64,000 nt of DNA from JBEDUK01 sp963781595 (GTDB lineage Bacteria; Actinomycetota; UBA4738): contig CAWAGG010000006.1 in assembly GCA_963781595.1 (NCBI GenBank), positions 2,356,001 to 2,420,000 of the forward strand, written 5' to 3'. The notes under the pieces are model-generated. The model had not been told where the DNA came from and did no database searches. It saw nothing but the letters and a program-made list of their open reading frames with translations. Position 1 is the stretch's first letter, and the number at the start of each line of letters is the position of its first letter. Below are positions 33,951-43,451 of this stretch, piece after piece. The position numbers and the translations under genes were made by a program.

Positions 33951-34892
33951 TCACGTGCGCCGGGCCAGCGGCACGAGCCCCGCTGCCGCGGCCGCGATCC
34001 CTTCGTGATCGGCCAGGCGATCGAGCCAGCGGGCGGGAAGCCCGTTCACGCCGTCGCGCGCGCCGAGCGAGTGCGCCGGCGACCGCGGCGTTCGTGTCCG
34101 TGTCACCGCCCAGCGCGACGACGCGGCGGAGCTCCCGTTCGAACGTCCCGCCTCGGACGAGGGCCTGGAGGCCGGCCGCGGCCGCGTAGAGCACGAACCC
34201 CTGGTCCGGTCCATCGATGGGCCGGGACGTCCCGACGGCCTCCACGAGGAACTCGAGCTCCTCTCCGCCGGGCCGGTCGAGCGCGGTACCGACGGCCGCG
34301 CGGGCGGCCGGCGAGCGCCGCCTCGCCCCGGACCAGCGCGGCGACGGCCAGGGACACGGCGAGCGTCGCGGTCCGGCACCGTTCGTCGTGATGGGTGAGC
34401 GCGGAGAGCGCGGGGCGCGAGGTCGAACAGCGATCTCCGGGCGGTTCGCGTAGGCCACGCCCAGCGGCGCGCAGTACATGACGGAGCCGTTGCCGGCGGA
34501 GACCTCCGGACCCCGCCGTTCCCAGACCTCGCGCGCCAGCCTCGATCGCCCGCGGCCGGGCGCCCGGTTCCTCGTCCAGCGTGCGGAGCACCCGACGGGT
34601 GAGGGTCCCGACGTCGGGCGGGTCGGACCGGAACCAGGCCAGATGGCGCGCGATCAGATCGTCGGGGTCGAACCCGCCCCGGCCGGCCAGGCTCGCGACC
34701 AGGTTCCTGGCCATCGCCGTGTCGTCGGTGGTGGTTCCCGGCGGGTGACCCATCCACGGCGAGCTCGAACGCCGGCAGGGGCGGGGATGTCGTGCGCCCG
34801 CCGGAACTCGAACGGCGCCCCCAGCGCGTCGCCGAGCGCCAGCCCAGGACGCGCCGACGACGCGATCGCCGCGGATCTCTCCCGCCGAGACA
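33951..34892 (-). CDS. ADP-ribosylglycohydrolase family protein (DraG-like, frameshifted)
   Basis: Removes ADP-ribose from proteins or nucleic acids using two metal ions. Conserved pieces occur in order on the minus strand but in three frames: LALGDALGAPFEF (about 34840); GTTTDDTAMARNLVASLAGR, carrying the TDD metal ligands (about 34735); SVMYCAPLGVAYANRP (about 34470); and GGDTDTNAAVAGALA, the second metal site (about 34095), followed by NGLPARWLDRLADHEG. Several single-base errors are therefore needed, within 33951-34892. No clear start codon is visible; the N-terminus is placed by homology. It is divergent from the pyr operon and convergent with nusB. The target of the enzyme is not known. 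Confidence 0.83.
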   Translation of the reverse strand, partial: CLGGRDPRRSRRRRVLGWRSATRWGRRSSSGGRTTSPPLPAFELAVDGSPAGNHHRRHGDGQEPGREPGRPGRVRPRRSDRAPSGLVPVRPARRRDPHPSGAPHAGRGTGRPAAGDRGWRARSGNGGVRRSPPATAPSCTARRWAWPTRTARRSLFDLAPRALRAHPSRRTVPDRDARRVPGRRRAGPGRGGARRPPARPSVPRSTGPAERSSSSSWRPSGRPGPSMDRTRGSCSTRPRPASRPSSEAGRSNGSSAASSRWAVTRTRTPRSPAHSLGARDGVNGLPARWLDRLADHEGIAAAAAGLVPLARRT

Positions 34893-34939
34893 GGCTACCT
34901 GCCGCGCGGGTTTGCTCGATCCGCTGCGCCGTCGCCGGG

Positions 34940-34945
34940 TATCCT
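34940..34945 (+). promoter_or_regulatory. -10 box of the pyr operon
   Basis: TATCCT lies about 20 bases before the PyrR-binding hairpin, so the leader RNA would begin near 34952 and include the whole element. Confidence 0.5.
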
Positions 34946-34965
34946 CAGCGCCGAACGAGCTTCCC

Positions 34966-35000
34966 CTTTAAGGACCGGTCCCGAGAGGCCGGGAAGGGAG
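34966..35000 (+). promoter_or_regulatory. PyrR-binding RNA element overlapping the ribosome binding site
   Basis: The RNA CTTTAAGGA, then CCGG-T-CC-CGAGA-GG-CCGG, then GAAGGGAG matches the known PyrR anti-antiterminator: a stem with one bulged U, a GAGA-type loop and the conserved AAGG after the stem. The GGGAG at its 3' side is also the ribosome binding site for the ATG at 35010. This layout fits translational repression by PyrR with UMP, as described for mycobacteria, rather than transcription attenuation. Confidence 0.85.
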
Positions 35001-35009
35001 AACGACAGC

Positions 35010-35633
35010 ATGACGAACCCGAACGCTCGCGCGACCCGCGCGGGGCGTTTCTCCGTATCCGGCGGCTGCCCGTGACCGGTTTCGTCGAACGGACGCCGGC
35101 TGATGGACGAGCGCGGAGATCCGGCGGGCCGTCACCCGCATCGCCCACGAGATCCTCGAGCGGAACAAGGGCGCGGAGCGCGTGGCGCTGGTCGGCATCG
35201 CGAACCGCGGCGACGAGCTGGCCCGCCGGCTGGCCGCCGAGATCGAGCGGATCGAGGGACGTCGCGGTGCCCGGTCGGCACCCTCGACATCACCTTCTAC
35301 CGGGACGACATCGGGCTGCGGGCGGAGGCGCCCGAGGTGCACGAGACCCGGATCGCGTTCGACATCTACGGGTAGCGACCGTCGTCCTGGTCGACGACGT
35401 GCTGTTCACGGGGCGGACCATCCGTGCGGCGATGGACGCGCTGGTCGACTTCGGCCGGCCGACGGCGATCCAGCTGGCGGTGCTGGTCGACCGCGGTCAC
35501 CGCGAGCTGCCGATCCGGGCGGACTTCGTCGGCAAGAACGTCCCGACCCGGCAGGACGAGGACGTCCAGGTCCGGCTGGCGGAGGTGGACGGCGAGGACG
35601 CCGTCGTGCCTGGGCGAGAAGGCAGAGGGGTGA
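35010..35633 (+). CDS. pyrR: Pyrimidine operon regulator PyrR / uracil phosphoribosyltransferase (frameshifted)
   Basis: UMP-sensing RNA-binding regulator of the pyr operon, often with uracil phosphoribosyltransferase activity. The core reads LMDEREIRRAVTRIAHEILE, VALVGIANRGDELARRLA, LDITFYRDDIGLR, VVLVDDVLFTGRTIRAAMDA (the PRPP-binding motif) and VDRGHRELPIRADFVGKNVP. It lies in several frames with breaks near 35112, 35267, 35372 and 35610. ATG 35010 follows the PyrR hairpin and its ribosome site, but its frame hits TGA at 35073. So either another base is wrong in 35010-35100, or a 21-codon leader peptide precedes a start at ATG 35103. Final TGA 35631-35633 is set by the expected LGEKAEG ending. 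Confidence 0.88.
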
Positions 35634-35641
35634 CCGACGGC

Positions 35642-36608
35642 ATGATCAAGCATCTGCTGTCCGATCAACGCAGCTCTCGCGGGAGGACGTCGACGCGGAT
35701 CCTCGACACCGCCGAGAGCTTCCGCGAGGTGGGAACCCGCGTGATCAAGAAGGTGCCGGCGCTCCGCGGCCGGACCGTCGTGAACCTCTTCTACGAGAAC
35801 TCGACCCGCACCCGGATCTCGTTCGAGCTGGCGGCCAAGCGGCTCTCCGCGGACGTCATCAACTTCTCGACCAGCGGATCGTCGGTCGCGAAGGGGGAGT
35901 CGCTCAAGGACACGGCGCTGACCCTCCAGGCCATGGGCGCCGACGCCATCGTGATCCGCCACTCCTCGTCCGGGGCGCCGTACACCCTCTCGCAGTGGGT
36001 CCCGGCATCGATCCTGAACGCCGGCGACGGGACGCACGAGCACCCCACCCAGGCGCTGCTGGACCTGTTCACGATCCGCGAGCACTTCCCCTCCTTCGAG
36101 GGCCTGCCGCCTGGCCATCGTCGGCGACGTGCGCCACTCGCGGGTGGCCCGGTCGCTGACGCTGGCGCGCGACCAAGATGGGCGGCGAGGTGACGCTGGT
36201 GGGGCCGCCCACACTGATCCCGCCCGAGGCGCCCGCGTGGGGCGCGGAGGTGTCGCACGACCTCGACGGGGTCCTGCCCAAGCTGGACGTCTGCTACATG
36301 CTCCGGGTGCAGCGCGAGCGCCAGCGCCAGCAGTTCTTCCCCAGCGTCCGCGAGTACTCGCGGCTGTGGGGCCTGGATCGCGCCGGGTGGACGGCGCTCC
36401 CCGAGGACGCACTGGTCATGCACCCGGGCCGATGAACCGGGGGGTCGAGATCGCCTCGGACGTCGCCGACCTTCCGCGGGCCGTGATCGCCGACCAGGTC
36501 ACGAACGGGATCGCGGTCCGGATGGCGCTGCTCTTCCTGATCCTGGGCGGTGACGGCGGGCGACCGGAGGATCAGCCGGGCGCGAGGCGGTGGTGCCGGC
36601 GTGCCTAG
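35642..36608 (+). CDS. pyrB: Aspartate carbamoyltransferase catalytic chain (frameshifted)
   Basis: Second step of pyrimidine synthesis: carbamoyl phosphate plus aspartate to carbamoyl aspartate. Family motifs are RTVVNLFYENSTRTRISFEL (carbamoyl phosphate loop), FSTSGSSVAKGESLKDTALT, IRHSSSGAPY, THEHPTQALLDLFTIRE, RLAIVGDVRHSRVARSLTLA, then MLRVQRERQ and ADQVTNGIAVRMALLFLILG. Frame breaks lie near 35664, 35698, 36111, 36175 and 36429, and single-base fixes restore about 320 residues. The start at ATG 35642 gives MIKHLLS; GTG 35630, overlapping the pyrR stop, is an alternative. Its TAG stop lies inside the GTGCCTAG start of pyrC. Confidence 0.92.
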
Positions 36609-37918
36609 GCGGACGCTGTTCAGGGGCGTCCGTCTGGTCGACCCGGCCTCCGGCCACGGACGCGGTCACCGACGTGCTGGTCGAGGACGAGCTGGTGGCA
36701 GGCGTCGGGTCCGGGGCGGAGGCGACCGGCGCCGAGCGTCATCGACGCCGACGGGCTGGTGATGGCGCCGGGGCTCGTCGACCTGCACGCCCACCTGCGC
36801 GAGCCCGGGTACGAGCACAAGGAGACGGTCGAGACGGGTTCGCGGGCCGCGGCGGCCGGCGGGTTCACGGCGGTCTGCGCCATGCCGAACACCGACCCGG
36901 TGGCAGACAACGTCGCGGTCGTCGCCGAGGTCCGCGACCCTGGCGGACAAGGCGGGCCTGTGCGACGTGTTCCCGGCCGGCGCCGATCACCCGGGGCCTG
37001 GAGGGCGAGTCGCTCACCGACATCGGCGAGATGGCCGAGGCGGGCGTCCGGATCTTCACCGACGACGGCCGGAGCGTGCGGTTCGGCCCGGGTCATGCGG
37101 CTGGCGCTCGAGTACGCGCAGCGCCTTCGACGTCGTCATCTTCCAGCACGCCCAGGACGAGGACCTGACGCGAGGGCTGGCAGATGCACGAGGGCTACTA
37201 CTCGGCGATCCTCGGCCTCGCCGGATACCCGGCCGAGGCCGAGGAGGTCGATCGTCGCCCGTGACCTGGCCCTGGCGCGGCTCACCGGAGGGCGGCTGCA
37301 CCTCACCCATCTGTCCTCCGCGGGATCGGTCGACCTCGTGAGGCCGCGGGCAGAGGCGCGGCGTGCGGGTGACGGCCGACGTCACGCCGCACCACCTGGC
37401 GCTGCTCGACGAGGCGCTCGTCGGGCTACGACACCGAACCTGAAGGTGAACCCGCCGCTGCGCACCGACCGAGCACCGGGAGGCGCTGCGAGCGGGCCTG
37501 GCGGATCGAGACGATCGACGCGGTGGCCACCGATCACGCGCCGCACGCGCTCGAGGAGAAGGAGCAGGAGTTCGACCAGGTCCCCGCCCGGGACGACGGG
37601 GCTCGAGACGGCGCTGGCGGTGGTGCTCACCGAGCTGGTCGAGCCCGGCATCCTCTCCCTGGCGGATGCGGTCCGGTGCCTCTCCACCACGCCCGCGCGG
37701 ATCCTCGGCCGCCGACGAGCACGGCGGCCCGGTGTCGCCCGGACGGCCGGCGAACCTGGTGGTGTTCGACCCCTCGGCCGAGTGGGTCGTCGGCGAGCGG
37801 CCCGGACACTCGATGGCGGCGAACAGCGCGTTCCTCGGCCGCCGGCTGCGCGGCCGCGTCCAGACCACGATGCTCCGCGGCGAACCCACGGTCGTGGGAG
37901 GGCGAGCCGACGCGGTGA
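36601..37918 (+). CDS. pyrC: Dihydroorotase, class I (frameshifted)
   Basis: Zinc amidohydrolase closing carbamoyl aspartate to dihydroorotate. GTG 36601 gives VPRRTLFRGVRLVDPASG. Then come GLVDLHAHLREPGYEHKETV (HxH metal ligands), GGFTAVCAMPNTDPVADN, DVVIFQHAQDEDL, HEGYYSAILGLAGYPAEAE, GGRLHLTHLSSAGSV, VTPHHLALLDEALVGYDTNL, AVATDHAPHALEEKE (last ligands) and ILSLADAVRCLSTTPARILG. The pieces alternate between three frames, with at least ten breaks from 36659 to 37897, the densest damage in the window. Corrected length is about 438 residues, as expected. It ends at TGA 37918, overlapping the carA GTG. Confidence 0.9.
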
Positions 37919-39125
37919 TCGACGCGAGGACGGTCCCGACGCGCTGCTCGTCCTGGAGGACGGTACGGCGTTCCGGGGGCGGGCGTTCGGACGCGGAGGG
38001 CGAGGCCTTCGGCGAAGCGGTGTTCAACACCGCGATGGCCGGATACCAGGAGGTGCTCACCGACCCCTCCTACCGCCGCCAGATCGTGACGATGACGGCG
38101 CCCCACGTCGGCAACTACGGGGTCGATCCCGAGGACGCCGAGTCGTCCGTGGTGCAGGTGGCGGGGTTCGTCGTGCGCGAGGCGAGCCGGCGCGTCTCAT
38201 CCTGGCGGGCCTCGCCGACGCTGGGTGCGTACCTCGCCGGCGCGGGCGTCGTCGGGATCGACGGGGTGGACACGCGCCGGCTGACCCTGCGGATACGCGA
38301 GGCGGGGCGATGCGCGGTGCCATCTCGACGGTGGACCTCGACCCGGGTTCGCTCGCCGAGCGCGTCCGGGCTCAGCCCGGCATGGCGGGGGCCGACCTGG
38401 CGGCCGACGCCTCCTGCGCGGAGCCGTACGAGGCGATCGAGGTCGTGGGGGGCGTGGGGGACGCGGCGGCGTCGGCGGCCCGACCGGCGTTCCGCGTCGC
38501 CGCGTACGACTTCGGCATCAAGCGGAACATCCTCCGTCTGCTCCAGGCGCACGGTTGCGCGACGACGGTCTTTCCCGCGAGAATGCCTCCGCACGAGGTA
38601 CTTTCGCAGAACTTCGACGGCGTGTTCCTGTCGAACGGACCCGGCGATCCCGCCGCGACGACGTACGGCATCGAGGCCGCCCGGACGTTCCTCGGCGCGG
38701 GTATCCCGATGTTCGGCATCTGCCTCGGACACCAGCTGATGGGGGCGGCGCTGGGAGGACGAACGTACAAGCTGAAGTTCGGCCATCGCGGCGTGAACCA
38801 ACCGGTCCTCGACGCCGAGACGGGCCGGATCGAGATCAGCAGTCACAACCACGGGTTCGCCGTCGACGCCGCCGGCTGGGGCGGCGGGACGGCCGACGGA
38901 CCCGAGGAACCGCCGGGCGCCGCGCCACCGGTGGCAACGACGGTCGAGACGGCGTTCGGCCCGGTCGTCCTGAACCAGTGGAACCTGAACGACGGGACCG
39001 TCGAGGGCCTGCGATGCCTGGAGGCACCGGCGTTCAGCGTGCAGTACCACCCGGAGGCGGCACCCGGCCCACGTGACGCGTCGCACCTGTTCGAGGCGTT
39101 CCGGGAGCTGATGGCGCGTGCCTAG
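37915..39125 (+). CDS. carA: Carbamoyl-phosphate synthase small subunit (frameshifted in first third)
   Basis: Glutaminase subunit that feeds ammonia to CarB. The N-terminal domain contains DALLVLEDGTAFRGRAFG, FNTAMAGYQEVLTDPSYRRQ and VGNYGVDPEDAES, and the second part VAAYDFGIKRNILRLL. The class I glutamine amidotransferase site is intact: FLSNGPGDP, GICLGHQLMGAALGG (catalytic Cys) and QYHPEAAPGP (His, Glu). Breaks occur near 37932, 37991 and 38309; the last 800 bases are clean. GTG 37915 overlaps the pyrC stop. Corrected length is about 402 residues. Its TAG stop lies inside the carB start (GTGCCTAG), an 8-base overlap. Confidence 0.93.
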
Positions 39126-42100
39126 GCGGGACGACATCCACACGATCCTCGTGGTCGGCTCCGGCCCGATCGTGATCGGGCAGGCGTGCGAGTTCGACTA
39201 CTCGGGCACGCAGGCGTGCAAGGTGCTGCGCGCCGAGGGCTACCGTGTCGTGCTCGTCAACTCGAACCCGGCGACGATCATGACCGACCCGGAGTTCGCG
39301 GATGCGACCTACGTCGAACCTCTGACGCCGGCGCGGGTCCTCGCGGTGATCGAACGGGAACGGCCGGACGCGCTCCTGCCCACGCTCGGCGGTCAGACGG
39401 CGCTGAACCTCGCCGTGGCGCTGTCCGAGTCCGGCGACCTCGATCGGCTCGGCGTCCGGCTCATCGGCGCCGGGCTCGAGGCGATCCGGCGCGCGGAGGA
39501 CCGTCGGCTGTTCGTCCGCACGATGCAGGAGGCGGGTCTCCCGCTCCCGCGCAGCGGCTTCGCGCACTCGCTGGGCGACGCGCTTGAGGTCGCCGCCGGC
39601 GTCGGCTATCCGGTGATCGTCCGGCCGTCGTTCACGCTGGGCGGGCGCGGCAGCGGGATGGCCGCCGATCCCGACGAGCTCGCCTGGATCGCGGCGGACG
39701 GGCTCGCGGCGAGCCCCATCACGGAGGTCCTCGTGGAGGAGTCCGTCGCCGGATGGAAGGAGTTCGAACTGGAGGTGATGCGCGACGGCGCGGACAACGC
39801 CGTCGTGATCTGCTCGATCGAGAACGTCGACCCCATGGGCGTCCACACGGGCGACAGCGTCACCGTGGCGCCGGCCATGACGCTCACCGACCGTCAGTAC
39901 CAGTCGATGCGTGACGCGGCGCTCGCGTGCATCCGCGCGATCGGGGTCGACACCGGCGGGTCGAACGTCCAGTTCGCGATCCATCCGACCGACGGCCGTA
40001 TGGTCCTGATCGAGATGAACCCGCGCGTCTCGCGGTCCTCCGCGCTGGCCAGCAAGGCGACGGGCTTCCCGATCGCGAAGATCGCGGCGAAGCTCGCGGT
40101 CGGGTTCCGCCTCGACGAGATCGCGAACGACATCACCGGTGAGACGCTGGCGGCGTTCGAGCCCGCGCTCGACTACGTCGCGGTCAAGGTCCCGCGGTGG
40201 GCGTTCGAGAAGTTCCCGGAGGCGGACCCCGAGCTCTCCACGACGATGCGCAGCGTCGGCGAGGTGATGGCGATCGGCCGGACGTTCGCCGAGGCGCTCG
40301 GCAAGGCCCTCCGCGCGCTGGAGCGCCCGGAGTTCTCGCTGGGCGCCGACGCGCTGTCGGCCCAGCGAACGTTCGACGAGCTCGCCGACCCGCTCGCCGG
40401 CGTCGCGCGCCCGACCGAGCATCGCCTCCAGCTGGTCGAACGCGCACTGGCCGACGGGCACGCCGTGGACGAGGTCGCCCGCGCCAGCCGGATCGACCCG
40501 TGGTTCGTCGATCAGATCGCGCGGACGGCCGAGGCGGCGGAGTCGCTCCGAGGTACGTCCCTCGCGCTGGTGACCGCGGAACGGCTGCGCTCGGCGAAGC
40601 GGGCGGGCCTCTCGGACCGCCGGATCGCGTTGCTCACCGGCGCCCGCGAACGCGACGTCCGGGCCGCCCGGCGCCACTGGAAGGTCGTCCCCGTGTACAA
40701 GACGGTGGACACGTGCGCGGGAGAGTTCGAAGCGCGCACGCCGTACCACTACTCGACCTACGAGGAGTCGTCGGAGGTCCGCGCGGGCGACCGGCCCCGG
40801 ATCGTGATCCTCGGCGCCGGGCCGAACCGGATCGGGCAAGGGATCGAGTTCGACTACGCGTGCGTCCACGCGGCGTTCGCGCTGCGCGAGGCGGGGTTCG
40901 AGACCGTGATGGTGAACTCGAACCCCGAGACGGTCTCGACCGACTACGACACGAGCGACCGCCTGTACTTCGAGCCGCTGACGGTCGAGGATGTGCTCGC
41001 CGTCTGCGAGGCCGAACGCCCGGTCGGGGTGATCGTCCAGCTCGGGGGCCAGACGCCGCTCGCGATGGCCGCCGAGCTCCAGCGTGCCGGCGTGCGCGTG
41101 CTGGGCACGGCGGTCGAGGGCATCGACCTGGCGGAGGATCGCCGGAAGTTCGGCGCCATCCTCACCGAGCTGGGTCTCCCATCGCCGGCCCATGGGACCG
41201 CGACGTCGGTCGAGGAGGCCGAGGGCGTGGCGGATCGGATCGGCTATCCCGTGATCGTCCGGCCCTCGTACGTCCTCGGGGGCCGGGCGATGGACATCGT
41301 CTACGTCCCTGAGGACCTCGATCGGTTCGTCGGGTCCGCCGCCGCCGCCAGCCCGGATCACCCGGTCTTCATCGACCGCTTCCTCGAGGGGGCGATCGAG
41401 GTCGACGTCGACGCCGTCTCGGACGGGGACGGGGTGTTCGTCGGCGCGGTGATGGAGCACATCGAGGAGGCGGGCGTCCACTCCGGGGACTCGTCGTGCG
41501 TGATCCCGCCGGCCACGCTCTCCGATGAGGAGCTCGACGCGATCGAGGGCGCGGTCGCCGCGATCGCCCGACGCCTGCGGATCCGCGGGTGCCTCAACGT
41601 GCAGCTCGCGATCCGCGACGACGTCGCCCAGGTCCTGGAGGCGAACCCGCGAGCGTCGCGGACCGTGCCGTTCGTCTCGAAGGCGACGGGGCTCCCTCTG
41701 GCGAAGATCGCCGCGCGCGTCATGGCGGGGGCGACGCTCACCGAGCTCCGGGACGAGGGCATGATCCCGGCCGGAGGACCGAACTACCGGGGACTCCAGC
41801 ACGTGGCCGTGAAGGCGGCGGTGCTGCCGTTCGGCCGGTTCCCCGGCGCGGACGCGGTCCTGGGGCCCGAGATGCGCTCGACCGGTGAGGTGATGGGCGT
41901 GTCCTCCGACCTCGGCACGGCGCTGGCGAAGACGCAGGAGGCGACGGGCGCGGCGCTGCCGACCGCGGGCTCGGTGTTCGTCTCGGTGGCGAACCGCGAC
42001 AAGCGTTCGATCGTGCTTCCCGTGTCGCGTCTCGCGCAGATGGGGTTCGGCATCGTCGCAACGAGGGGAACCGCATCGGTCCTCGGGCGGGCCGGCGTTC

Positions 42101-42507
42101 CCGTGCGCGCGGTCCCGAAGCGTTCCGAGGGGAGCCCGAACGCACCGGACCTGATCGAGGCCGGCGAGGTGCAGCTCGTGATCAACACCCCGTTCGGGCG
42201 CGGCGCCCGGACCGACGGGTACTTCATCCGGACCGCCGCCGTCCGTGCAGGGGTCCCGTGCATCACGACGATCCCAGGCCTGATCGCGGCGGTGCAGGGC
42301 ATCGAGGCCATGGCCCGGGGCCCCGGCGAGCCGCGGTCCCTCCAGGAGCTGCACGACGACGCTCGCGCCGGCCGTCCGGGTCCGGGCACCAGGTCGCTCG
42401 ACACGGTCGGGGTTGCGCCGGCATCGACCGAGGACGCCGGGACCGGCGCAGCCGACCCGACGCTGATAGCCTCGGCTTCGATGCCGAGCGACGGAGGAAC
42501 GGCGTGA
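39118..42507 (+). CDS. carB: Carbamoyl-phosphate synthase large subunit
   Basis: Makes carbamoyl phosphate from bicarbonate, ammonia and two ATP, for both arginine and pyrimidine synthesis. It has two homologous halves with ATP-grasp domains. The first begins IHTILVVGSGPIVIGQACEF and has PTLGGQTALNLAVAL, VIVRPSFTLGGRGSGMA and EMNPRVSRSSALASKATGFP. The second begins IVILGAGPNRIGQGIEFDYA and has VIVRPSYVLGGRAMDIVYVP and EANPRASRTVPFVSKATGLP. A C-terminal MGS-like allosteric domain includes GFGIVATRGTASVLGRAG and LVINTPFGRGARTDGYFIRT. The 1129 residues are slightly longer than usual because of a short tail after the MGS domain. The gene is uninterrupted, in contrast to carA and pyrC. Confidence 0.98.
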   Translation: MPRRDDIHTILVVGSGPIVIGQACEFDYSGTQACKVLRAEGYRVVLVNSNPATIMTDPEFADATYVEPLTPARVLAVIERERPDALLPTLGGQTALNLAVALSESGDLDRLGVRLIGAGLEAIRRAEDRRLFVRTMQEAGLPLPRSGFAHSLGDALEVAAGVGYPVIVRPSFTLGGRGSGMAADPDELAWIAADGLAASPITEVLVEESVAGWKEFELEVMRDGADNAVVICSIENVDPMGVHTGDSVTVAPAMTLTDRQYQSMRDAALACIRAIGVDTGGSNVQFAIHPTDGRMVLIEMNPRVSRSSALASKATGFPIAKIAAKLAVGFRLDEIANDITGETLAAFEPALDYVAVKVPRWAFEKFPEADPELSTTMRSVGEVMAIGRTFAEALGKALRALERPEFSLGADALSAQRTFDELADPLAGVARPTEHRLQLVERALADGHAVDEVARASRIDPWFVDQIARTAEAAESLRGTSLALVTAERLRSAKRAGLSDRRIALLTGARERDVRAARRHWKVVPVYKTVDTCAGEFEARTPYHYSTYEESSEVRAGDRPRIVILGAGPNRIGQGIEFDYACVHAAFALREAGFETVMVNSNPETVSTDYDTSDRLYFEPLTVEDVLAVCEAERPVGVIVQLGGQTPLAMAAELQRAGVRVLGTAVEGIDLAEDRRKFGAILTELGLPSPAHGTATSVEEAEGVADRIGYPVIVRPSYVLGGRAMDIVYVPEDLDRFVGSAAAASPDHPVFIDRFLEGAIEVDVDAVSDGDGVFVGAVMEHIEEAGVHSGDSSCVIPPATLSDEELDAIEGAVAAIARRLRIRGCLNVQLAIRDDVAQVLEANPRASRTVPFVSKATGLPLAKIAARVMAGATLTELRDEGMIPAGGPNYRGLQHVAVKAAVLPFGRFPGADAVLGPEMRSTGEVMGVSSDLGTALAKTQEATGAALPTAGSVFVSVANRDKRSIVLPVSRLAQMGFGIVATRGTASVLGRAGVPVRAVPKRSEGSPNAPDLIEAGEVQLVINTPFGRGARTDGYFIRTAAVRAGVPCITTIPGLIAAVQGIEAMARGPGEPRSLQELHDDARAGRPGPGTRSLDTVGVAPASTEDAGTGAADPTLIASASMPSDGGTA

Positions 42508-43451
42508 TCCGTTCGAACTGCGAGGTCCTCTCGGTCAAGCGGACCGGCGTGTACCACTCGCTGACGCTCGTCGCGCCGGACATCGCCGACCGCGCGCGCC
42601 CGGGGCAATTCGTCGAGATCTCGGTGCCACACGGCCGCAACATCCTGCTGAACCGCCCGTTCTCGATCCATCAGGCCTCGCGCCGTGGTGGTTTCGCCGG
42701 AACCCTCGAGATCGTCTTCGACGTCGTCGGGCCCGGCACCGCGTGGCTCGCGGAGGTCGAACAGCACCAGGTGCTGGACGTGATCGGTCCGCTGGGACGA
42801 TCGTTCCAGTACCCGAAGGGCCTGCGGTCGTGCCTGCTGGTCGGGGGTGGCTACGGCGCGGCGCCCCTGCATTTCCTGGCCGAGGAGCTGCGGGCGCACG
42901 ACAAGGATGTCTCGATGGTCGTGGGCGCCCGCGACCACGAGCGGGTGTTCAAGCCGGTCGAGAGCAAGCGCCTCGCGAACATCTTCTCGATCACCACCGA
43001 GGACGGGACGCTCGGTGAGCGGGGACGGGTGACCGACGTGCTGCCGGCGATGATCGCCCGCGCTCAGGCCGAGGTGATCTACGCGTGCGGCCCGAACCCG
43101 ATGCTCCGGGCGGTCGCGGAGTTCTGCGCCGAGGTCGAGCTGCCGTGCCAGGTGGCCGTCGAGGAGATGATGGCCTGCGGGCTCGGCGTCTGCTGGACCT
43201 GCGCCGTGCCGCTCGTGTCGGCCGACGGTTCGAGCTGGTGGAACGTGCGCGCCTGCGTCGAGGGGCCCGTGTTCAACGGAGCCCGGGTCTGGTGGGACGA
43301 ATGGCTCGGTGAACGCGAGCCGGAGCCGGTCGTCGACGCGGCCCCCGGATCCTCGTCGGATGGAGCGCCCTCGCTCGATCTGGAGACGCAGGCGACCGGT
43401 GCGGACGTCGATGGCGCCCAGCCGCACGACGTCGCCGAGGCGAGCCGGTGA
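42504..43451 (+). CDS. pyrK: Dihydroorotate dehydrogenase electron transfer subunit PyrK
   Basis: FAD and 2Fe-2S protein that passes electrons from PyrD (class 1B) to NAD+. The flavin domain has RPGQFVEISVPHGRNILLNR and PFSIHQASRRGG, followed by the NAD domain SCLLVGGGYGAAPLHFLAEE and EVIYACGPNPML. The cluster motif is CGLGVCWTC, with the fourth ligand in NVRACVEGPVF. The core ends near residue 270 (WDEWL) and is followed by an acidic, disordered extension of about 45 residues that is not usual in the family. GTG 42504 overlaps the carB stop and the end overlaps pyrD, so this is a strictly coupled operon. It requires the PyrD1B just downstream. Confidence 0.95.
   Translation: MIRSNCEVLSVKRTGVYHSLTLVAPDIADRARPGQFVEISVPHGRNILLNRPFSIHQASRRGGFAGTLEIVFDVVGPGTAWLAEVEQHQVLDVIGPLGRSFQYPKGLRSCLLVGGGYGAAPLHFLAEELRAHDKDVSMVVGARDHERVFKPVESKRLANIFSITTEDGTLGERGRVTDVLPAMIARAQAEVIYACGPNPMLRAVAEFCAEVELPCQVAVEEMMACGLGVCWTCAVPLVSADGSSWWNVRACVEGPVFNGARVWWDEWLGEREPEPVVDAAPGSSSDGAPSLDLETQATGADVDGAQPHDVAEASR

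Noticed and set aside
39034..42354. A 1106-codon open frame on the minus strand opposite carB
   Set aside because: High GC makes long antisense frames common. The protein is Arg/Asp/His/Leu-rich without any recognisable domain, while the plus strand encodes a perfect CarB.
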